The translations under genes and the position numbers were made by a program. A model generated the notes under the pieces. It ran no database searches and was not told the origin of the DNA. It was given only the letters and a program-made list of their open reading frames with translations. From Conyzicola nivalis_A (GTDB lineage Bacteria; Actinomycetota; Actinomycetes; Actinomycetales; Microbacteriaceae), in the NCBI RefSeq assembly GCF_040548875.1, contig NZ_JBEPSJ010000001.1, positions 1,240,001 to 1,304,000 of the forward strand: a stretch of DNA of 64,000 nt. Direction: 5' to 3'. Positions 24,954 through 30,922 of the stretch are shown here, one piece after another; the stretch's first letter is position 1; every line of letters begins with the position of its first letter.

Positions 24954-25039
24954 TTGGTAACCCTAACTTTCGGAAGCTTATGGCGATCATTCGCGGCCTC
25001 AGGCCAGCGCACACCAAGGGCCAAGACTACTCGATCTTT

Positions 25040-25082
25040 ATAGCTGCGGTCAAACCGCGGCTATCCGGCGAATTATCGCCGG
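25040..25082 (-). promoter_or_regulatory. Adjacent double hairpin upstream of rplU (candidate leader element)
   Basis: On the minus strand a 7-bp hairpin (CCGGCGA, loop TAAT, TCGCCGG; 25082-25065) is followed without spacer by a second hairpin (25064-25040). In the second, ATAGC pairs with GCTAT and GCGGT with ACCGC around a TTG loop, with one C-A mismatch. AAAGATC follows, with no U-run, so it is not a simple terminator. The position suits an r-protein leader, but it is not a known motif that I recognise. Confidence 0.45.
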
Positions 25083-25165
25083 TTCTCAGACTCGAGAGTG
25101 ATTGGCCGAACTGAGTTGCAAGACTACCTGTCGACGGCGCCGAGTGTCGCCTCGACGCCTGCGTG

Positions 25166-25765
25166 TCACGGAATTCTTGTAACTTCTCCCGGCGCGGTGC
25201 TGGCCGGGGCGGTTCTCGCGATCCACAGCCACACGACCAGGCCGGCGAGCACCACCACCGGGGTCACCGCCACGCACGTGAAGAGCACCGACTGCACCAC
25301 CTCGAAGAGCGAGGGGCCGAGGATCGACCCGTCGGGTCTCGGAAATGCGTTGCCGAACAGCGGGCCCGCCGACGCCAGGATTCGGCCGACCGCCGAGATG
25401 ACGCCGACCGCGAGGGCGACCGCCGCTGCGATGCCGGCGGCCGCGATCGAGTGCAGCACGACCCGCGTGACGCTCAGTTCCGCGGTGATGGGCACGACCA
25501 GCCAGAACGCGAGGAACACGCCGAGCGCCAGCGGCACGATGGAGAGGCCGGCTCCCGTGGCGGTCGAGGCGAGCGACGCGACATCGTCGGCGCGAAGCCG
25601 GTAGCCGGCCGTGAGGGGCGACGCCGCGTAGGCGAGGAGCCCGAACGCTTCGATCGCCGAGTGGATGATCGTCTGCACGAGCATCAGGCCGGCGACCAGC
25701 AGCGCGGCGACGCCGGCGGAGCGCGCGGTGGCCCGCGTCGCCGTGTTGCTTATCGACCGCGCCAT
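25166..25765 (-). CDS. Multi-pass membrane protein, paralogue of its upstream neighbour
   Basis: 199 residues, start ATG 25765. About four transmembrane segments (AALLVAGLMLVQTIIHSAI, LSIVPLALGVFLAFWLVVP, AAGIAAAVALAVGVISAVG, LFTCVAVTPVVVLAGLVVWLW). It aligns along its length with the product of 25795-26322 (ATRATARSAG against ATRANARTAG, PLALGVFLAFWLVVP against PVAIGVFLAFWLLVP, VTPVVVLAGLVVWLW against VTPVVLLAGFLAWLW), so the pair comes from a tandem duplication. No family is recognised. Confidence 0.68.
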   Translation of the reverse strand: MARSISNTATRATARSAGVAALLVAGLMLVQTIIHSAIEAFGLLAYAASPLTAGYRLRADDVASLASTATGAGLSIVPLALGVFLAFWLVVPITAELSVTRVVLHSIAAAGIAAAVALAVGVISAVGRILASAGPLFGNAFPRPDGSILGPSLFEVVQSVLFTCVAVTPVVVLAGLVVWLWIARTAPASTAPGEVTRIP

Positions 25766-25794
25766 CCGCCGCTCCCCGTCTGAGAGTCGTTATT

Positions 25795-26322
25795 TCAGAC
25801 GGCGGATGCCGCGGGCTTGGCCTTCGAGACCCAGAGCCAGGCGAGGAAGCCGGCCAGCAGCACGACCGGGGTGACCCCGACGAAGGTGTAGAGCGCCGAC
25901 TGCACTGTGCCGAACAGCGCGGAGGCGAGCGACTGCCCGCCGAACAGGAGGCTGCTGCCCGAGTAGACGGCGGTGAAGACGAGGGTGAACGCCGCGCCGA
26001 CCCCGGCGGCCGCGAGCGAGCGTAGGACGACTCCGCCGACGCGCAGGTCGGCAGTGAGAGGCACGAGCAGCCAGAAGGCGAGGAACACGCCGATCGCGAC
26101 GGGCAGCACGGTGGTGCCGAACTCGATACCGAGACCGCCCACCGGCGTGAACACGTTCTGGAGGTAGCCGTCGCCGGTGGTGGAGTAGGCGATCGCGCCG
26201 AACACGGCGATGATCGCGCGGAGGATGGCCTGCACGGCGACCACTGCGATCACAATCCCGGCCGCCGCTCCCGCCGTACGCGCGTTGGCTCTTGTCGCGC
26301 GCTCCTGCAGTGACTGCGCCAT
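25795..26322 (-). CDS. Multi-pass membrane protein, tandem paralogue
   Basis: 175 residues from ATG at 26322, chosen because the N-terminus then lines up with the paralogue (MAQSLQERATRANARTAG against MARSISNTATRATARSAG). Four hydrophobic segments with the same spacing as the neighbour. Gap between the two genes is 29 nt, so they are probably co-transcribed. Unknown function; the two could form a heteromer. Confidence 0.66.
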   Translation of the reverse strand: MAQSLQERATRANARTAGAAAGIVIAVVAVQAILRAIIAVFGAIAYSTTGDGYLQNVFTPVGGLGIEFGTTVLPVAIGVFLAFWLLVPLTADLRVGGVVLRSLAAAGVGAAFTLVFTAVYSGSSLLFGGQSLASALFGTVQSALYTFVGVTPVVLLAGFLAWLWVSKAKPAASAV

Positions 26323-26350
26323 CCGTGTCCCCAAGCTCTAGAATCGCCCC

Positions 26351-26623
26351 ATGACGGTGCTGATCGACCAACCTATATGGCCGGCACACGACACTCTATG
26401 GGCTCACCTCGTGAGCGACCACTCCCTCGACGAACTGCACGCGTTCGCGGCACGGGCGGGACTCCCCCTCCGAGGTTTCGACGGCGACCACTACGACGTG
26501 CCCGAGTCGAAGTACGACGAACTCGTGTCGCTCGGCGCCGAGCCGGTGACGGTGCGCCAGCTCGTGACCCGCCTGCGCAACAGCGGGCTGCGCATCACGC
26601 AGAAGGAGAAACGCGGTCTCTAG
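26351..26623 (+). CDS. DUF4031 domain-containing protein
   Basis: 90 residues. The sequence TVLIDQPIWPAHDTLWAHLVSD, LHAFAARAGLPLRGFDGDHYDVPE and RLRNSGLRITQKEK matches the short DUF4031 family that is widespread in Actinobacteria; its function is unknown. It starts 28 bp from the divergent membrane protein gene and is followed after 38 bp by the SRAP-like gene on the same strand. Confidence 0.82.
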   Translation: MTVLIDQPIWPAHDTLWAHLVSDHSLDELHAFAARAGLPLRGFDGDHYDVPESKYDELVSLGAEPVTVRQLVTRLRNSGLRITQKEKRGL

Positions 26624-26661
26624 CGCGCTGCGGCGACGGTGGCGTCGCGCAGAATGGGAGC

Positions 26662-27405
26662 ATGGCAGGCCGATTCGTTCTCACCACAGCGCCCGAAGAG
26701 CTCGTCGAGATGCTCGACGTCGACCGCACGGCGGCAGACCTGCCCGGCGCCTCGTACAACATCGCCCCGAGCGACCGGGTCACGGTGGTGATCGACGCGG
26801 TCAACAAAGACGCGTCGACCGACGACTACGACCCTGAGAACCCCGCCGTGCTGCGCCGACTCGAGTCGGCCAGCTGGGGCCTCGTGCCCGGTGGCGCCCC
26901 CGACGTCGGCGTGGGCGCCACGATGTTCAACGCGCCGATCGACGAGGTGCTGACAGACCCGGCCTTCAGCCGCGCCGTCGTCTCGCGTCGGGCCGCCATT
27001 CCGGCCACGGGCTACTTCGTCTGGCACAAGGGCGCCGACGGCTCGTCGAGCGCGCAGTTCGTGCACTCCCGCGACGGGGAGCCGCTGCTCCTCGCCGCCC
27101 TTTACGAGTGGTGGAAGGACCCGGCCGCTGCCGCCGACGATCCGTCTCGATGGCTGCTGTCGACGACCATGCTGACCCGGGCATCCGCCGGTCCGCTCGC
27201 GATCATCCACGAGCGCATGCCGGTGTTCCTCGAGCCGGGGCTGCTCGAAGACTGGCTCGACCCCACGACGCCCGGCTCCCCCGAACTACTCGAGGCCGTG
27301 TCGGAGGCGGCCCATGAACTCGCCGACGAGGTCGAGTTCTACGAGGTCAGCAAAGACGTGGCGCAGCGCGGCAACAACTCCGAGGCGCTCATCCAGCCGG
27401 TATAG
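26662..27405 (+). CDS. SRAP/YedK-family protein lacking catalytic Cys2 and Glu
   Basis: 247 residues. SRAP (HMCES/YedK) proteins start MCGRF and use Cys2 to crosslink abasic sites in ssDNA. Here the codons read ATG GCA GGC CGA TTC, giving MAGRF, so the nucleophile is Ala. The usual GFYEW is GYFVW (residues 117-121), so the catalytic Glu is Val120. NARAET has become FNAPIDEV around Asn90. The His in IIHERMPV and YNIAPSD are kept. The fold should persist, perhaps as a non-crosslinking AP-site or ssDNA binder, but covalent chemistry is not expected. An upstream start cannot restore MCGRF. Confidence 0.8.
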   Translation: MAGRFVLTTAPEELVEMLDVDRTAADLPGASYNIAPSDRVTVVIDAVNKDASTDDYDPENPAVLRRLESASWGLVPGGAPDVGVGATMFNAPIDEVLTDPAFSRAVVSRRAAIPATGYFVWHKGADGSSSAQFVHSRDGEPLLLAALYEWWKDPAAAADDPSRWLLSTTMLTRASAGPLAIIHERMPVFLEPGLLEDWLDPTTPGSPELLEAVSEAAHELADEVEFYEVSKDVAQRGNNSEALIQPV

Positions 27406-27460
27406 CGGCGCGCCGCCATCGGCGCGGCGCGAGCAGCCGACGCCGCGGACCCCCTTCGAG

Positions 27461-27519
27461 TTGAGTGGCCACTTCCGGCTGTCTCCGGCCGCGATCAACC
27501 GCGCGAACTGGCCACCCAG
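27461..27519. repeat. Intergenic imperfect palindrome A
   Basis: The ends TTGAGTGGCCACTT and AACTGGCCACCCAG are inverted repeats (11 of 14 match) around a GC-rich centre with CCGGCTGTCTCCGGCC. It looks like a REP-type dispersed element in the 242-bp gap between two convergent genes. Confidence 0.4.
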
Positions 27520-27567
27520 CGCGCAGGATCGCCGCTCTCAGGACTGCCTGACGCCTCGCCCATCGTC

Positions 27568-27620
27568 GAGTGTGCACTTGTCGCCCGAATCCGGCCGGAA
27601 AACGGTGCACAAATGCACTC
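27568..27620. repeat. Intergenic imperfect palindrome B
   Basis: GAGTGTGCACTTGTCGCC and GGTGCACAAATGCACTC are partial inverted repeats around AATCCGGCCGG. A second element of REP-like appearance about 50 bp from palindrome A, just before the convergent gene ends. Confidence 0.4.
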
Positions 27621-27647
27621 CGGCCGGCACGAGGCGGGGGCGCGCGC

Positions 27648-29003
27648 TCACCACTGCACCGCGAAGCCCGCGACGCTCTTCACGACCGCGCCCGTCTCGA
27701 CGCTGACGAACACCGTGGTGACCGACGTCGAACGCGGGTCGACCACGCGGCCGTCGGAGACGCTCGACTCCACGTTCGGCACGACCTCCACCGCCACGAA
27801 CTGGTCGTTCGGCGAGACGGAGATGCGGCCGATGCTGCCCGCGTCGTCGACCGTGCGGAACAACTCGCGGGAGGTCTCGCCGTCGTCGAACACGAGCAGG
27901 TTCTCGAAGACGTCGGTCTCGTAGTCGACGAGCACGACGTGCTGCACGACGCCGTCCCTCGTCGACTGGAACTCGCCCGGGAAGGGAGTGGTCCCGTCGA
28001 TCGGCGACGCCGCGAACTCGGTGTCGTCGAGGTCGGCGAGGGTGAGCACGACGGGGCCGAACGGGTTGGTGACCCCGAGCGTGGTGCCGTCGGTCGACAC
28101 CGACTCGAGGCTCGACACCGTGCCGAGCGGCAGTTTCGTACCGGTCGCCGTGTCGATCAGCAGCAGCGCGCCGTCGTCGACGTCCTGTGCGACGACGGAG
28201 ACGCCCTCGCGCAGGAACATCCAGTTCGCCACGTCGAGGCGCGAGCCGTCGAGGGCACTGGCGGGCACGATGTCGCGACCCGCGTCGAGGTTCAGGGTCA
28301 TCAGAGTGTCGACGAAGGCGCCGTCGACGCTCGAGAACGTGAAGCCCAGGGTGTTGCTGTCATACGAGGTCTGCAGCTTCTCGATGGTTCCCGGCACGGG
28401 CAGGCCGAGCGGTTCGATGCCGCCGTCGTCGAAGCTGACGAGGGCGAGGGCGCTCGTGCCGTCGCCGACATCGGTGCTGACGACGGCGCTCGTTCCGAGG
28501 ATCGCGAAGTTCTGGATGCCGGGGGCCGAGTACACGACGGTGCGTTCGTTTCCGGCGACGCTGGTGCGCACGATCTCGTCGGTCGACTCGCCCCGGTCGA
28601 GGTAGTACAGCGGCGGTGCCCCGGTGAAGAAGCTGTACTCCAGCGTCGACCCGCTGTCTTCGACCCTGTTGGTGACGTCGGAGACCTCGACGACGTAGTG
28701 CGCGTCGACCCGCAGCGGCCGGTCGAACTGCACGGCGACCACGGCGCCCGAGGTGGTCACCGAGAAGTCCGTCGCGGGGGTGATCTTCACGTCGGCCGGC
28801 TTCACCTCGGCCAGCGGCTGGTTCGCGAACAGGCGCAGCTGCTGGCCGGCGCGCGCGGTGACGAGGTCGGTGTCGACCTGCGCGCTCTCGAGCTTCGGCC
28901 CCTGCAGGTAGCCGAGACCGGCGAAGACGACGCAGAGCAGGCCGAGCGCGACGACGGTGACGGTGAATGCGCGGCGGAACGGCCGCCCCGAGTCAGTAGA
29001 GAT
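27648..29003 (-). CDS. Membrane-anchored beta-propeller-like protein with N-terminal Ig-like domain; start codon unclear
   Basis: About 451 residues if translation begins at ATC 29003-29001, 8 nt into the end of the upstream gene and behind GGAGAG. No ATG, GTG or TTG is in frame between there and GTG 28805. Starting at 28805 (385 aa) would delete an obvious signal anchor (TVTVVALGLLCVVFAGLGYL) and part of the following domain. Residues about 40-140 look like an Ig-like (Big) domain, and the rest has repeated beta-strand units (LDVANWMFLREGVSVVAQDV, GSIGRISVSPNDQFVAVEVV) as in beta-propellers. Third gene after the DUF318 permease and TIGR03943 protein; role unknown. Confidence 0.6.
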   Translation of the reverse strand: MSTDSGRPFRRAFTVTVVALGLLCVVFAGLGYLQGPKLESAQVDTDLVTARAGQQLRLFANQPLAEVKPADVKITPATDFSVTTSGAVVAVQFDRPLRVDAHYVVEVSDVTNRVEDSGSTLEYSFFTGAPPLYYLDRGESTDEIVRTSVAGNERTVVYSAPGIQNFAILGTSAVVSTDVGDGTSALALVSFDDGGIEPLGLPVPGTIEKLQTSYDSNTLGFTFSSVDGAFVDTLMTLNLDAGRDIVPASALDGSRLDVANWMFLREGVSVVAQDVDDGALLLIDTATGTKLPLGTVSSLESVSTDGTTLGVTNPFGPVVLTLADLDDTEFAASPIDGTTPFPGEFQSTRDGVVQHVVLVDYETDVFENLLVFDDGETSRELFRTVDDAGSIGRISVSPNDQFVAVEVVPNVESSVSDGRVVDPRSTSVTTVFVSVETGAVVKSVAGFAVQW

Positions 29004-29769
29004 AGGGCTCTCCCGGCTGGTCCACGACCTCGGCCGTGTCGGGCAGCACCGCGATGGCCTGCCCGCTCGAGCGGCTGGGGTTGGTGGCGAAGCCCCCCTC
29101 GACGCGCACCCACTGGTCGACCGCGAAGTCGTCGGACCAGTTCGGCGAGTACACGGGGACGCCGACCGGCTGCGCGTCGACGGCGCAGCAGGTGACGACG
29201 AAACGCGAGACGTAGAACATGTTGTCCGGGTCGTCGGGGTCGGCGCTCACGAAGCCGACGACGTCGACCGGCTTGCCCGAGAAGACCGCGAGGTCGGTCG
29301 ACTGGCGCAGCAGCGACGACCAGTCGAGCACGGTGAACTTCGCGAACGCGGCATCCGTCGTCGTCGATGCGGCCGTGACCGACTGTCCCTGGTCTCCGCC
29401 GAGCCCGGCGCCGTTGATCTCGCGGGCCTCGAGCGTCGCGCTGGTGAGCGTGGCGGGCGGCACGATGAGGATGCCCGCGGCGATCGCGACCGACAACGCC
29501 ACCGCCGCCCCCGAGACGATGTTCTGGCGGCGCGTCGGAGGGTCGTCGTGGTCGTGCGGTTCGCGCAGGAACGCGCTGCCCACGACGAAGAGCAGCGCGA
29601 TGACCGACATGATCACCGTGAACCACACGTAGCGCGGGTGGATGTAGAGGATCAGCTGGTTGGTGGCCGCGAGCCACAGGGTCGCGACGACGACGACGCT
29701 CATCAGCACGACGCCGCGCCAGCGCTGCACAGACGCGAGCAGCCGGGTCTTCGGGGGTCTAGGCGACAT
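28993..29769 (-). CDS. TIGR03943/DUF1980-family permease subunit
   Basis: 258 residues. Three N-terminal transmembrane segments (GVVLMSVVVVATLWLA, YVWFTVIMSVIALLFVVGSAF, SGAAVALSVAIAAGILIV) precede an extracellular domain with KPVDVVGFVSADPDDP and the conserved FVVTCCAVDAQPVGVPV. TIGR03943 proteins are nearly always encoded beside a DUF318 permease, as here (overlap 11 nt with 29759-30823). They are thought to be partner subunits in transport of an unknown solute. The Cys-Cys pair may bind metal or form a disulfide. Confidence 0.87.
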   Translation of the reverse strand: MSPRPPKTRLLASVQRWRGVVLMSVVVVATLWLAATNQLILYIHPRYVWFTVIMSVIALLFVVGSAFLREPHDHDDPPTRRQNIVSGAAVALSVAIAAGILIVPPATLTSATLEAREINGAGLGGDQGQSVTAASTTTDAAFAKFTVLDWSSLLRQSTDLAVFSGKPVDVVGFVSADPDDPDNMFYVSRFVVTCCAVDAQPVGVPVYSPNWSDDFAVDQWVRVEGGFATNPSRSSGQAIAVLPDTAEVVDQPGEPYLY

Positions 29770-30823
29770 AGTTCACGATCAATCCGATCAGGGCGCTGAG
29801 CAGGGCGACGACGGCGGTGAGCTGCACCAGGGTCTTCACGGTGAAGGTGGTGCGCAGCAGGGCGAGCATCTTGATGTCGATGATCGGCCCGAAGACGAGG
29901 AAGCTCACGATCGAGCCGGGCATGAACGTCGAGGCGAACGGCAGGATGAAGAAGGCGTCGACGTTCGAGCAGACCGAGATGACGAATGCGAGCACCATCA
30001 TCGCGAGGATCGACCAGAGGGGGTTGCTGCCCAGCTCGACGAGCACCGACCGCGGCACGAGGGTCTGGATGGCGCCCGCCGCCACCGCGCCGATGAACAG
30101 CGCGGGGAGGATGACGCTCGCCTCCCGGCGGAACAGCGCGACGCTCTCCTGCCAGCGGGAGGCCGCGTGGCTGTGCGCATCCACCCGGCACTCCGCTGCG
30201 AACTTGTCGGTCAGCAGGGAGTCCTGGTCGGGGTGGCGGCTGAACAGCCAGCCGATCAGGTTCGCGATCACGAAGCCGCCGAGGATGCGGCCGACGAGGA
30301 TCCCGTCGTCCCAGCCGAAGGCCTGATGGGTGGTGATGATGGTGATCGGGTTGATGATCGGTGCCGCGAGGAGGAACGTCATCGACTCGGAGACGGTGAA
30401 CCCCTTGACCATGAGCCCGCGCGCGAGGGGCACGTTGCCGCACTCGCACACCGGCAGGAAGACGCCGATGAACGAGATGGCGGCTCGCCGCAGGAACGGG
30501 TTGCGCGGGAGAACGCGCATGATCCAGGTGTCGGGCACCCAGACCTGCACCGCGATCGACAGCACGATGCCGAGGATCACGAACGGCATCGACTCGACGA
30601 TGACGCTGATACTCAGCGTCAGGAAGTCCTGCGCCGTGTCGGGGAGGGCGAGGACGCTCTGATCGGCGGTGAGGGCGCGTATGGCGAAGAGCAGCGCGAT
30701 CCCGACGAGTCCGACGGCGAGCCAGACGAACTGGCGGCGGCGCGTGCGGCGGGCGATGGTCGGATGCTGGTGGCCGGCTTCCGACCGACGCACGTCTCGA
30801 CGACGCTCCAGCTGGCTACTCAC
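29759..30823 (-). CDS. DUF318 (ArsP/YraQ-like) permease
   Basis: 354 residues with about eight transmembrane helices in two homologous halves. First-half signature FLPVCECGNVPLARGLMVKG; second-half CSNVDAFFILPFASTFMPGS. The CEC motif resembles the Cys pair of ArsP-type trivalent organoarsenic exporters, but arsenic efflux is not shown by this alone. Pairing with TIGR03943 is a widely conserved gene couple without a proven substrate. The C-terminal stop overlaps the next start by 11 nt. Confidence 0.87.
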   Translation of the reverse strand: MSSQLERRRDVRRSEAGHQHPTIARRTRRRQFVWLAVGLVGIALLFAIRALTADQSVLALPDTAQDFLTLSISVIVESMPFVILGIVLSIAVQVWVPDTWIMRVLPRNPFLRRAAISFIGVFLPVCECGNVPLARGLMVKGFTVSESMTFLLAAPIINPITIITTHQAFGWDDGILVGRILGGFVIANLIGWLFSRHPDQDSLLTDKFAAECRVDAHSHAASRWQESVALFRREASVILPALFIGAVAAGAIQTLVPRSVLVELGSNPLWSILAMMVLAFVISVCSNVDAFFILPFASTFMPGSIVSFLVFGPIIDIKMLALLRTTFTVKTLVQLTAVVALLSALIGLIVNYVA

Positions 30824-30878
30824 CGATACAGCCTAACCAGAGCAGCCTGCGCGCCGGCCCCGCCGCCCCGGGATGCAC

Positions 30879-30910
30879 GAAACCCCGCCGGCCGGGGCCG
30901 ACGGGGTCTC
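30879..30910 (-). terminator. Hairpin terminator after RNase E/G
   Basis: ACCCCG and CGGGGT arms, extended by the GA/TC ends, with an inner GGCC-type stem, lie just after the RNase gene stop (30923). On the minus strand the last stem bases run into TTTC, consistent with a weak intrinsic terminator. Confidence 0.6.
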
Positions 30911-30922
30911 GCGTGACGCTGT

